Assembly: GCF_001280085.1 (NCBI RefSeq)
Contig: NZ_LGED01000249.1
Coordinates: 1-61,412 of the forward strand
From: Saccharothrix sp. NRRL B-16348
Lineage (GTDB): Bacteria > Actinomycetota > Actinomycetes > Mycobacteriales > Pseudonocardiaceae
Length of the DNA stretch: 61,412 nt
Direction: 5' to 3'
Shown here: piece after piece, positions 1 to 7,536 of the stretch
How positions within the stretch are numbered: position 1 is the stretch's first letter
Layout: each line of letters starts with the position of its first letter
Program-made: the position numbers and the translations under genes
Notes under the pieces: model-generated
Seen by the model: the letters and a program-made list of their open reading frames with translations, nothing else
Told to the model about the DNA's origin: nothing
Databases searched by the model: none

Positions 1-291
1 CCAGCGGCGGGGGGTGGGGCCTCGGCGGGTTCTGGACGACCAGCAGCCCTGGTGCCAGTGGCGGCGGTCGTCTACCGAGCCGTAGTCGCCGGCCGGCCAG
101 GCCACGACGTGCGCGGTGCCGGGGCGGATCTCGTGGTCGCAACCTGGGCAGCGGTAGGTCTTGGTGGTGGCGCTGCCGGAGACGGTGCGCACCAGCCACT
201 CGCCGTCCTGGGCGCTTTCGGCGCGTGCCCAACCGTGCCCACCGATGGGTGAGGGCTCGTCCGGGCGTTGCGGGCGGTTACGACGTGGCAC
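1..291 (-). CDS. Conserved actinobacterial small zinc-ribbon-like protein (3' end outside window)
   Basis: An open minus-strand frame starts at a GTG (291) and runs off the left edge, giving 97 residues without a stop. The protein begins MPRRNRPQRPDEPS and contains TYRCPGCDHEIRPGTAHVV followed by DDRRHWHQGCW. This matches a small family, about 100 residues long, that is widespread in Actinobacteria and often labelled 'ATP/GTP-binding protein', although no P-loop is visible. The CxxC pair and the later HxxxC suggest a bound metal, which is inference. It is divergent from the membrane-protein gene at 344. Function is unknown; family recognition is from memory of the conserved core. Confidence 0.75.
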   Translation of the reverse strand, partial: MPRRNRPQRPDEPSPIGGHGWARAESAQDGEWLVRTVSGSATTKTYRCPGCDHEIRPGTAHVVAWPAGDYGSVDDRRHWHQGCWSSRTRRGPTPRRW

Positions 292-343
292 GAGAAACGA
301 GGGTATCCGGGCTCGCGCTGGGTGATCGCCTACGGTCCACTGG

Positions 344-760
344 GTGAGCAAGTGGCAACGTGTCGTATTAACCCTGCTCCTGATGACCGAGGTGGCCGTG
401 ACCCTGCTGCCGGTGGTGCGCGGGCTGCTCGTCGAACCGTCGCCGCCGGACGTCGTGCCTGGTCACGAGTCGCGGACCGTCTTGCAGGAGCCTGACGTGC
501 CAGTCGGCCAGCCGCGCGGGCTCCGGCAGGGCGTGCTGCTCGGTGCGACGATGTTGATGCTGGTCACGGCGCTGTCGGCGTTGGCACCGGTGTGGCTGAG
601 GCCCAGTTCGCGGATGTGGGTGGCGACGTTCACCGGCACCCACCTGGCCGCCGCAGGCCTCGGCTGGGTGCACAGCCTGCCACTGTTGACGCTGCTCGCG
701 ACCGTATCGGCCGTTGGGGTGCCCTTGCTGTTGCTCGCACCGCCGCGCCGAGGACAATGA
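344..760 (+). CDS. Hypothetical four-helix membrane protein
   Basis: A 138-residue protein with hydrophobic segments at about residues 6-27, 65-85, 94-110 and 113-132, and a Pro/Glu-rich loop between the first and second. I recognise no family. The GTG at 344 gives an N-terminus (MSKWQRVV) that runs straight into the first helix. Its TGA overlaps the ATG of the FmdB-type gene (ATGA), so the two are probably translated together. Function unknown; it could be a small integral membrane accessory protein. Confidence 0.65.
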   Translation: MSKWQRVVLTLLLMTEVAVTLLPVVRGLLVEPSPPDVVPGHESRTVLQEPDVPVGQPRGLRQGVLLGATMLMLVTALSALAPVWLRPSSRMWVATFTGTHLAAAGLGWVHSLPLLTLLATVSAVGVPLLLLAPPRRGQ

Positions 761-969
761 GCGCCGTGCCAACCTACGAATTCCGGTGCAAGGCGTGCGG
801 CTCGACCTTCGACGTGAAGCGTTCGATGGACGAGGCCTCCGCGCCCGCACCGTGCCCGAACGGCCACGACGACACCGTGAAGCTGCTCTCCATGGCCGGT
901 CTGAGCGGCAAAGCGGACGCGCCCGCCGGTGGTGGAGGCGGGTGCTGCGGCGGCGGCTGCTGCAGCTGA
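757..969 (+). CDS. FmdB-family zinc ribbon protein
   Basis: A 70-residue protein whose N-terminus PTYEFRCKACGSTFDVKR is the hallmark of the FmdB/CxxC_CxxC_SSSS family. A second metal-ligand region lies around CPNGHDD. The C-terminus is a Gly/Cys tract (GGGGGCCGGGCCS). Many actinobacterial members end this way, and it may bind metal, which is inference. The ATG at 757 overlaps the upstream stop; a GTG at 766 would give the family-typical MPTYEF start and may be the true one. Family members were first seen beside formamidase and amidase genes and are proposed regulators, but the role here is not known. Confidence 0.85.
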   Translation: MSAVPTYEFRCKACGSTFDVKRSMDEASAPAPCPNGHDDTVKLLSMAGLSGKADAPAGGGGGCCGGGCCS

Positions 970-1092
970 CCGACGTCGACGCGCGACCGGCGGCCTAGGA
1001 CAAGTCCGGCACAAGCCAGGACGAGCCCAGGCCGCCCGCCGCGATCATCAGCACCATCAGCACTATTCAGCACCCCGGGCCCGACCCGCGAC

Positions 1093-1674
1093 TCAGCCGG
1101 CCGGTTCCTTCTCCAGCAGCACCTCGGCCACCTTCTTGCCCTGGTCGCAGATGGCGCCGAAGCGCGCCGAGCCGTCGATCACGATGATCCCCAGCCCACC
1201 ACCGGCGTAGTCCATCACCAACACGCACGACGGCTGCACGGACGTGTCCGTCGTCCGGTCGAAGTAGGTCACCTTCCGGTCACCCAGGTCGAACTCGCCG
1301 TTGCTCTGCTCCAGCGTGATCGCCCGCCCCTCGCGGAACCGCAGGGTCACGCCCACGTCCAGCGAGTCGACCGACGTCTGCCACTTGCACGACTGGTCGA
1401 ACGACGAGTCGTAACCGGTCTCCGTCGGCTCGGCGTCCTTGTCCGGCACGTCGTAGGGCAGGTCCTTCCACCCCATCAACGCGCAGATGTCGCCGACGTC
1501 CCCGGTCGGCTCGTCGGACGGGTCCGCGGACCCCGTCGGCGTGCGCGGCGCCGACGTGAACGGCGGGTCGACGTCGAGCACCTGCTCCGCCACCGGGGTG
1601 CCGTTGACCGTGTACGCGCAGGCGCTCGTCAGACCGAACGCCGCCACCAGGAGCGAGATCACCACACGCCGCAT
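1093..1674 (-). CDS. Putative secreted lipoprotein, DUF3558-like
   Basis: A 193-residue protein with a short positively charged N-terminus, a hydrophobic stretch and the lipobox LTSAC, so Cys19 is the predicted lipidation site. A Pro/Thr/Asp-rich linker (about 30-60) leads to a compact domain with paired cysteines: DICALMGW, QSCKWQT, PSCVLVMD and GAICDQGKK. This pattern is typical of the DUF3558/mycobacterial-type lipoprotein group. ATG 1674 is chosen because it gives a normal-length signal peptide; an ATG at 1713 would add 13 residues. Likely exported and anchored to the outer face of the membrane. Function unknown. Confidence 0.75.
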   Translation of the reverse strand: MRRVVISLLVAAFGLTSACAYTVNGTPVAEQVLDVDPPFTSAPRTPTGSADPSDEPTGDVGDICALMGWKDLPYDVPDKDAEPTETGYDSSFDQSCKWQTSVDSLDVGVTLRFREGRAITLEQSNGEFDLGDRKVTYFDRTTDTSVQPSCVLVMDYAGGGLGIIVIDGSARFGAICDQGKKVAEVLLEKEPAG

Positions 1675-1733
1675 GGTGACCACGATGCCAAACGCCGAAA
1701 CCCGACACGCCATCAGCCCGCTCAACGAAGCCC

Positions 1734-3512
1734 TCAGGCCACGTAGTCGCGGAAACCCTTGCCGGTCTTGCGGCCCAGCCGCCCGGCCTTCACCAGGTGC
1801 TCCAGCAGCGGCGCGGGCGAGAAACCCGCCTCGCGGAACTCCAGGTACAGGCTCCGCTCGATGGCCAGCGACACGTCGAGCCCGACCACGTCGAGCAGCT
1901 CGAACGGCCCCATCGGCAACGAGCAGCCGACCTTCATCGCGTTGTCGATGTCGTCGGCCGACGCGTAGTGCGCCTCCAGCATCTTCACCGCGTCGTTCAG
2001 GTACGGGAACAGCAGCGCGTTCACGATGAACCCGGCGCGGTCGCCGCAGTGCACCGGCACCTTGCCCAGGTCGAGGCACACCCGTCGGGCCGTGGCGACG
2101 ACGTCGGCGGACGTCGAGATCGTCTCCACGACCTCGACCAGCTTCATCACCTGCGCCGGGTTGAAGAAGTGCAGCCCGACCACGTCACCGGGACGCGCGG
2201 TCGCCGCGGCGCACTCGATCACCGGCAGCGAGGACGTCGTGGTGGCCAGCACCGCACCCGGCTTGCACACCTCGTCCAGCGCCTCGAACACCGCCTTCTT
2301 GATCGACAGCTCCTCGGCCACCGCCTCGACCACCAGGTCGCAGTCGGCCAGGCCCGCGAAGTCGACCACCGGCGTCACCCTGGCCAGCGCGGCGTCCCGG
2401 TCCTCCGCCGACAACCGGCCCCGCGAGACGGCCTTCTCCAACGACTTCCGCACCTTGCCGACCGCCGCGGCGGCCTTCTCCTCCGACCGCGCCCGCAGCA
2501 CGACGTCGTACCCGCGCTTGGCGAACACCTCGACGATCCCGGTGGCCATGGTGCCGGTGCCGATCACGCCGACCCGCTGCACCTCGCGCGCGGCGTCGTC
2601 CTCGGCCGAGGCGACCGGCGTGAGCACGTCCGGCACGACCACCGGCGAGTCCGGCCCGTCGTAGGTGTAGAAGCCGCGCCCGCTCTTGCGCCCCAGCAGC
2701 CCCGCCGTGATCATCTGCTTCAGCAACGGCGCCGGCGCGTGCAGCCGGTTGCGGGACTGGTGGTACATCGTGTCGAGGATCTCGTAGGCCGTGTCCAGCC
2801 CGATGAGGTCGAGCACCGCCAGCGGACCCATGGGGTAGCCGCACCCGTACCGCATGGCCGCGTCGAGGTCTTCCCTTGTCGCGTAACGGGTTTCGTACAT
2901 CCGCACCGCGTGGTTGAGGTACCCGAACAGCAGCGCGTTGGCGATGAACCCGGCCCGGTCCCCGATGACGACCGGCGTCTTGCCCAGCCCTTCGGCGAAC
3001 GCGACCACATCGGTCACCACGTCCGGCTCGGTGACGACCGTGCGGATCACCTCGACGAGCTTCAGCACCGGCGCGGGGTTGAAGAAGTGCAGGCCGACGA
3101 CCTTGCCCGGCCGTCCGGTGTGGACACCGATCTCGGTGATCGACAGCGCGGACGTGTTCGACGCGAAAACCGTGTCCGGGCCGCAGATCCGGTCCAGCTC
3201 CGCGAACACGGCGGCCTTCAGCTCCATCCGCTCCGGCACCGCCTCGATCACCAGGTCGACGCCGGCCAGCGCGTCCAACGACGTGGCATAGGAGATGCGG
3301 CCCAGCGTCGCGTCGCGCTCGTCCGACGACAACTTGCCGCCCGCCACCGCGCGGTCCGTCGAGTGGTCCAGGTGGCCGCGGCCGCGAGCCAGGCCCGCGT
3401 CGTCCACGTCGACCGCCACCACAGTGATGCCGGTCCGGGCGAGGACTTCGGCGATACCGGCGCCCATCGTGCCGAGACCGACGACACCGACCGTGTTGAA
3501 CTGGCGCGTCAC
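1734..3512 (-). CDS. Double-domain 3-hydroxyacyl-CoA dehydrogenase (two fused 3HBDH units)
   Basis: 592 residues made of two complete 3-hydroxybutyryl-CoA dehydrogenase-type units in tandem. Each has an NAD-binding Rossmann fold (VGVVGLGTMGAGIAE near residue 7; VGVIGTGTMATGIVE near 310), the catalytic-region motif (GLHFFNPAPVLKLVEV; GLHFFNPAQVMKLVEV) and the GDRAGFI(A/V)NALLF motif of the C-terminal domain. Both halves keep the key His and Asn, so both look active. It would oxidise 3-hydroxyacyl-CoA to 3-ketoacyl-CoA with NAD in fatty acid or PHB-type metabolism. The GTG at 3512 is preceded by a GGGAGGT SD at about 5 nt, which favours it over the upstream in-frame start at 3530. Such doubled enzymes of about 590 residues are known in actinomycetes. 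Confidence 0.92.
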   Translation of the reverse strand: MTRQFNTVGVVGLGTMGAGIAEVLARTGITVVAVDVDDAGLARGRGHLDHSTDRAVAGGKLSSDERDATLGRISYATSLDALAGVDLVIEAVPERMELKAAVFAELDRICGPDTVFASNTSALSITEIGVHTGRPGKVVGLHFFNPAPVLKLVEVIRTVVTEPDVVTDVVAFAEGLGKTPVVIGDRAGFIANALLFGYLNHAVRMYETRYATREDLDAAMRYGCGYPMGPLAVLDLIGLDTAYEILDTMYHQSRNRLHAPAPLLKQMITAGLLGRKSGRGFYTYDGPDSPVVVPDVLTPVASAEDDAAREVQRVGVIGTGTMATGIVEVFAKRGYDVVLRARSEEKAAAAVGKVRKSLEKAVSRGRLSAEDRDAALARVTPVVDFAGLADCDLVVEAVAEELSIKKAVFEALDEVCKPGAVLATTTSSLPVIECAAATARPGDVVGLHFFNPAQVMKLVEVVETISTSADVVATARRVCLDLGKVPVHCGDRAGFIVNALLFPYLNDAVKMLEAHYASADDIDNAMKVGCSLPMGPFELLDVVGLDVSLAIERSLYLEFREAGFSPAPLLEHLVKAGRLGRKTGKGFRDYVA

Positions 3513-3640
3513 TGTTGACCTCCCACTCACCGGAGTGGCTACCGGACGGTAACTTGACCGCGACTATCCCACGGTCGTCACGCGTCGTGAGCGTGAGCTT
3601 CACCATCCGTATCGAGCAAGTAAATCGGTCCAGGCACGGC

Positions 3641-4297
3641 TCACTCGTCGAACCGCCTGGCGGCGAGTTCCTCCACCCGCCGCACGGCTTCCGACGCGTC
3701 GACGCCCGAAGCCACGACCTCCACCCGCGCACCGCCCGGCGCGCCGAGCCCCATCAACGCCAGCACGCTCTTGGCGTCCGCCGACTCGTCCCCGAACCGC
3801 ACCACCACCGACGCGTCCAGCGAATCCAGCGCCCGCACCACCAACGCCGCCGGCCGCGCGTGCAGCCCCACCGAGTTCGTCAGCTCCACGTCGGCCCGCA
3901 CCACGTCCCCGTCCACCACCGACGCCGCCGAAACGGCCCCGGCGGACGACGCGGCCGCGGCCACCTCCGTCAACCCCGCCCCGCCCTGCGCCCGGACAGC
4001 CGCCGCCACCGCCCCTTCGACCAACGGCGCGTCGACCACGACGACCGACCCTTCCGCCTCCTCAGCGGCCATGTCGGCCACCATCTTCGCGCTGCCGAGA
4101 TCAAACAGAACGACCACCCCAGAGCCGGAATCGGCCCGCGCGATGGCTTCGCCGACCGCCACGTAGTCCGTGCCCAACCCACCCGTCCCATCGCCACCGG
4201 ACGGCACGATCGCCACCGACGGCGCCATCTGCCCGGCCAACTCCGCCACCCCTTCGGCCAGCCGACGGCTGTGCGACACCACGACGAGCCCGATCAC
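3641..4297 (-). CDS. dhaM: Dihydroxyacetone kinase phosphotransferase subunit DhaM fused to HPr
   Basis: 218 residues. The N-terminal EIIA(mannose)-like domain (about 1-125) starts MIGLVVVSHSRRLAEG with the phospho-accepting His9 and carries VVLFDLGSAKM. The C-terminal domain (about 132-218) is HPr, with GLHARPA (His146 phosphorylation site) and the regulatory-serine-region analogue AKSVLALMGLG. In DhaKLM systems DhaM passes phosphate from the PTS to the ADP bound in DhaL. There is no Enzyme I domain here, so EI must come from elsewhere. The GTG start overlaps the dhaL stop by 4 nt (GTGA), indicating coupling. Last gene of dhaK-dhaL-dhaM. Confidence 0.93.
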   Translation of the reverse strand: MIGLVVVSHSRRLAEGVAELAGQMAPSVAIVPSGGDGTGGLGTDYVAVGEAIARADSGSGVVVLFDLGSAKMVADMAAEEAEGSVVVVDAPLVEGAVAAAVRAQGGAGLTEVAAAASSAGAVSAASVVDGDVVRADVELTNSVGLHARPAALVVRALDSLDASVVVRFGDESADAKSVLALMGLGAPGGARVEVVASGVDASEAVRRVEELAARRFDE

Positions 4298-4920
4298 CGC
4301 GCCCTCCCCGCCAACGTCCGCAACAACAACGCCGTCGACCGCGCACCCGGATCGAGGTGCCCCGCGCTGCGCTCGCCCAGGTACGACGCCCGCCCCTTCC
4401 GCGCCACCATCGGCACGGTCGAGTCGGCGCCCAGCTCAGCCGCGTCGGCCGCCGCGCTCAGGACCTCCGCCACCCCGCCACCGGTCACCGCCACGGATTC
4501 CGCGGCCGCCACCGCGGGCGTCAGCGCGTCCACCATCGTCTTGTCGCCCAGAGCCGCCTTGCCCCGCGCCCCCCCCCCCCCCAACGCCGCCCGCAACGCC
4601 GCCGCCACCGCCGTGCCGTCCACCGAGGCCACATCGCCCACCGACGTGGCCGCGCGCAGGAACGCAGTCCCGTACAACGGGCCCGCCGCCCCACCGACCG
4701 TGGAGATCAACGTCGTGGCCGCCAGCCTCAACACCCCGCCGGGCGACGACGGCACCTCGTCCAATTTGGACTCCAACGCCCTGAGCCCGCGGGCGAGGTT
4801 CTCGCCGTGGTCCCCGTCGCCGATCTCGCGGTCCAACCGGTTCAGCTCCTCGCGGTGCTCGACCACGACCGCCGCCACCGTCCGCATCGCCCCCGCGACC
4901 GACTCCGCCGTGCAGTCCAT
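4294..4920 (-). CDS. dhaL: Dihydroxyacetone kinase ADP-binding subunit DhaL
   Basis: 208 residues. DhaL holds ADP, which is rephosphorylated by DhaM and donates phosphate to DhaK-bound dihydroxyacetone. Visible motifs are REIGDGDHGENLARG (the Mg-binding Asp/His set, about 33-47), GGAAGPLYGTAFLRA, and GDKTMVDALTPA. The ATG at 4920 shares its A with the dhaK stop (TGATG). Unusual: the segment for ALGGGGARGKAALG contains an uninterrupted run of 14 C on the plus strand (14 G in the coding strand, about 4569-4582), exactly between two conserved motifs. A one-base slip would inactivate the gene. Confidence 0.93.
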   Translation of the reverse strand: MDCTAESVAGAMRTVAAVVVEHREELNRLDREIGDGDHGENLARGLRALESKLDEVPSSPGGVLRLAATTLISTVGGAAGPLYGTAFLRAATSVGDVASVDGTAVAAALRAALGGGGARGKAALGDKTMVDALTPAVAAAESVAVTGGGVAEVLSAAADAAELGADSTVPMVARKGRASYLGERSAGHLDPGARSTALLLRTLAGRAR

Positions 4921-5921
4921 CAGACGCCCCACCGCAGCGCCGCGGTGTGCACGGGCGCGTCCCACAACTCGATCATCTCGTCGTCCAGCTTCAACAACGT
5001 CAAGCTCATGCCCTGCATCTCCAAACTGGTGATGTACGGCCCGACCAGCCGCCGTTCCACGACAACCCCGCGTTCCACCAACAACCGCTCCGCGATCCCG
5101 TGCGCCAAGTACAACTCGATCAGCGGCGTGCCGCCCATCGAGTTCGTGAACAGCAGCACCCGGTCGCCCTCGGCCAGCGGCAGGTCCTCCAAGATCGGGT
5201 CGAGCAGGGCCCGCACCATGTCATCCGCGGACCCCACGGCCACCCGCCGCCGTCCCGGCTCACCGTGGATGCCGATCCCCAGCTCCATCTCGTCGTCGGC
5301 CAGCGTGAACGACGGCTCGCCCGCGTGCGGCACCGTGCAGGCGGTCAACGCCAACCCCATCGACCGCACCTGCCCGACGACCCGCCGGGCCAACGCCTCG
5401 CAGCCGTCCAGGTCGACCCCGCGTTCCGCCGCGGCGCCGACGATCTTCTCCAGCAGCACCGTGCCGCCGACACCACGCCGTCCCGCCGTGTACAGCGAGT
5501 CCTTCACCGCGACGTCGTCATCGATCACGACGGTCCGCACGTCCACGCCCTCAGCCGCCGCCAACTCGGCCGCGGTCTCGAAGTTCAGCACGTCACCCGT
5601 GTAGTTCTTCACGATCAACAACGCGCCCGCGCCACCATCGGTGTGCGCCACGGCCGCCGCCACCTGATCGGGCGTGGGCGACGTGAACACCGCGCCGGGA
5701 CAGGCCGCGTCGAGCATCCCCCGCCCGACGAAACCCCCGTGCAGCGGCTCGTGCCCGGAACCCCCGCCCGAGATCACGGCCACCTTCCGCGACACCGGCG
5801 CGTCCGCCCTCAGCACCACCGCCGGGTCGTACCGGACCTCCAGCAGGTCGGCGTGCGCGAGCGCCATCCCGCGCAACGCGTCGACCACCACGGTCGCCGG
5901 ATCGTTGATGATCTTCTTCAC
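4920..5921 (-). CDS. dhaK: Dihydroxyacetone kinase substrate-binding subunit DhaK
   Basis: 333 residues, the usual DhaK length. DhaK binds dihydroxyacetone covalently as a hemiaminal on a histidine and converts it to DHAP. Key features: VISGGGSGHEPLHGG (about 49-63), IVKNYTGDVLNFE, and LGIGIHGEPG with His219, which corresponds to the covalent His218 of E. coli DhaK. The gene begins at GTG 5921 with a strong GGGAGG SD. It is the first gene of the operon, whose promoter must lie in the 130-bp divergent region shared with the siderophore-binding protein gene. Confidence 0.95.
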   Translation of the reverse strand: MKKIINDPATVVVDALRGMALAHADLLEVRYDPAVVLRADAPVSRKVAVISGGGSGHEPLHGGFVGRGMLDAACPGAVFTSPTPDQVAAAVAHTDGGAGALLIVKNYTGDVLNFETAAELAAAEGVDVRTVVIDDDVAVKDSLYTAGRRGVGGTVLLEKIVGAAAERGVDLDGCEALARRVVGQVRSMGLALTACTVPHAGEPSFTLADDEMELGIGIHGEPGRRRVAVGSADDMVRALLDPILEDLPLAEGDRVLLFTNSMGGTPLIELYLAHGIAERLLVERGVVVERRLVGPYITSLEMQGMSLTLLKLDDEMIELWDAPVHTAALRWGV

Positions 5922-5991
5922 GGAGGGACCTCCCGATCGACGCTGATCAGCCCATTACTACTCCACCGCGCGCGGCGCCGAAAGCGGAAGC

Positions 5992-6010
5992 TACGGTGAG
6001 GCAACCCTAA
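5992..6010 (+). promoter_or_regulatory. Candidate iron-box (DmdR/IdeR-type operator)
   Basis: Read on the minus strand, the 19-mer TTAGGGTTGCCTCACCGTA matches the actinobacterial iron-box consensus TTAGGTTAGGCTAACCTAA at 13 of 19 positions, including the intact left TTAGG and CTnACC. It lies 42 bp upstream of the siderophore-binding protein gene. The match was made by eye against the remembered consensus, so binding is inferred. Confidence 0.45.
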
Positions 6011-6052
6011 GAACAGCAGGTCAGTGACCTGGAGTAGTGGAGGAACCCCGGA

Positions 6053-7057
6053 GTGTCGAACACCAGGATCGCGGCCCTGCTGGCAGCCGCCCTCACCCTC
6101 GCCGCGTGCGGCCAGACCGAGACACCCACCGACAAGCCCGCCGTGGCCCAAGGCGGCTCCGAGTTCGGCAAGGCAGGAGAGAAGAGCGCCGGCTTCGGCA
6201 CCGACGCCCAGCCCGGCCAGTTCCCCCGCACGATCAAGCACGCCATGGGCGAGACGGTGATCGAGAAGCGCCCGGAACGCGTCGTCGTCCTCGACGGCGG
6301 CGAGCTGGACAACGTGGTCGCCCTGGGCGTCAAGCCGGTCGGCGTCGCCTACCCGGACGGCGCGCCCACGATGCCCAGCTACATCGGCGACAAGGCGGGG
6401 AACCCGGAGAACGTCGGCGGCATCACGAGCCTCAACCTGGAGACGATCGCCAAGCTCCAGCCCGACCTCATCATCGGCTCCCAACTGCGCGCCGAACAGC
6501 AGTACCCGAAGCTCTCGGAGATCGCCCCGACCGTCTTCGCCGCCCGTCCGGGCTACACGTGGAAGGAGAACTTCCGCCTGAACGCCGCCGCCCTGGACCG
6601 CTCCACCGAGGCCGAGAAGCTCATCAGCGACTACGAGACCCACGCCAAGCAGGTCGGCGCGAACATCGAGTCCAAGACGGGCAAGCGCCCCACCGTCACC
6701 ATGCTCCGCTTCCTGCCGGGCAAGAACAGGCTCTACGCCAAGAAGAGCTTCATCGGCACGATCCTGATCGACGCGGGCATCCCCCAACCCCCGGCCAGCC
6801 AGGCGGACGACCTCGCCGTCGAGATCAGCACCGAACAAATCGCCCAAGCCGACGCCGACTGGATCCTCATCGGCACCTACGGCGACCAAACCAAAACCGC
6901 ACAACAACAAGTCCTGGCCGGCCCCCTCTGGCAAACCCTGACCGCCGTCAAGTCCGGCCACGCCAAACCAGTCAGCGACGAAACCTGGTTCCTCGGCCTA
7001 GGCGTCCTCGCCGCCGAAGAAGTCCTCACCGACCTGGAACAAACCCTCACCAACTAA
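6053..7057 (+). CDS. Iron-siderophore ABC transporter substrate-binding lipoprotein
   Basis: 334 residues. The signal peptide ends in the lipobox LAAC (Cys19), followed by a Thr/Gly-rich linker and a periplasmic-binding-protein type III (FecB/FhuD/BtuF-like) fold: RTIKHAMGETVIEKRPERVV is the usual strand-helix opening, then ENVGGITSLNLETIAKLQPD, and a C-terminal KPVSDETWFLGLGVLAAEEV. Such proteins bind Fe(III)-siderophores outside the membrane and deliver them to an FecCD-type permease. No permease or ATPase gene is adjacent, so it is an orphan binding protein. GTG 6053 follows a GGAGGA SD. Codon use shifts toward CAA/AAA at the 3' end. An upstream candidate iron box fits iron repression. Confidence 0.92.
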   Translation: MSNTRIAALLAAALTLAACGQTETPTDKPAVAQGGSEFGKAGEKSAGFGTDAQPGQFPRTIKHAMGETVIEKRPERVVVLDGGELDNVVALGVKPVGVAYPDGAPTMPSYIGDKAGNPENVGGITSLNLETIAKLQPDLIIGSQLRAEQQYPKLSEIAPTVFAARPGYTWKENFRLNAAALDRSTEAEKLISDYETHAKQVGANIESKTGKRPTVTMLRFLPGKNRLYAKKSFIGTILIDAGIPQPPASQADDLAVEISTEQIAQADADWILIGTYGDQTKTAQQQVLAGPLWQTLTAVKSGHAKPVSDETWFLGLGVLAAEEVLTDLEQTLTN

Positions 7058-7131
7058 CCCACCAACCCACCCCCATACCTCGCTGGCTCCCTCACCCAAC
7101 TGCCGCACATCGGACCCGCCACACCACCGCT

Positions 7132-7264
7132 GAGGCCCGATTTGACATGGGTTCGGGTGCCTTAGGCTGGTCGAAGCCGGGCAGGCTTGGCGGACGCTCT
7201 TCCCGCCAGGCCTGCCCGGCTTTGGCCTGCGCCCGTAAGGGCCCCATGTCAAATCGAGCCGGAC
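7132..7264. repeat. Dispersed palindromic element, copy 1 (MITE/REP-like)
   Basis: 133 bp bounded by inverted ends: GCCCGATTTGACATGGG at left and the complement of CCCCATGTCAAATCGAGCC at right. A second nested stem (AAGCCGGGCAGGCTTGGCGG with its near-perfect complement, 19 of 20) lies inside. The same element, with the same outer ends and conserved internal blocks, is found at 41110-41274. It lies between two convergent genes. Reading frames through it (giving the string ARFDMGPLRAQ) are products of the repeat, not genes. Confidence 0.85.
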
Positions 7265-7290
7265 TCACCACCGCGCCTAACCCAGAGCAC

Positions 7291-7532
7291 CTGAGCGTTG
7301 AACTCACACGTCCTGAACGTAGGACTCTCGCACCGCGAACGTAGGACTCTCGCGCCCTCAACGTTCGACACGCACGACCTGAACGTTCGACACGCCCGTT
7401 CTGAACGTTCGACACGCCCGTTCTGAACGTTCGACACGCCCGTTCTGAACGTTCGACACGCCCGTTCTGAACGTAGGACACGCGCGTTCTGAACGTAGGA
7501 CACGCGCGACCTGAGCGTTCGACACACGCGCG
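7291..7532. repeat. 22-bp tandem repeat array, 11 units
   Basis: Eleven uninterrupted 22-bp units. The core unit, whose four identical central copies cover 7379-7466, begins CTGAACGTTCGACACG and ends CCCGTT. Flanking units drift: units 2, 3, 9 and 10 carry GTAGGAC in place of GTTCGAC. Every unit keeps a (C)GAACGT or close variant; the main form contains the palindrome GAACGTTC, and unit junctions create CGTTC-T-GAACG. The array ends 4 bp from the stop codon of the aldehyde dehydrogenase gene. All phases that stay open give low-complexity Arg/Val/Ser peptides, which I treat as spurious. Confidence 0.9.
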
Positions 7533-7536
7533 GGGG

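Noticed and set aside
3970..5600. Several long ORFs antisense to dhaKLM
   Set aside because: They are antisense shadows with Arg/Pro/His-rich composition, while the sense frames carry the DhaK, DhaL and DhaM motifs.
7092..7527. Open frames on the minus strand through the 22-bp repeats and the palindromic element, giving Arg/Ser/Val-rich proteins
   Set aside because: The amino-acid pattern is produced by the DNA repeat in every open phase; no SD, and length follows unit number.
7291..7532. CRISPR array
   Set aside because: The repeats are contiguous with no spacers, and no cas gene is in the window.
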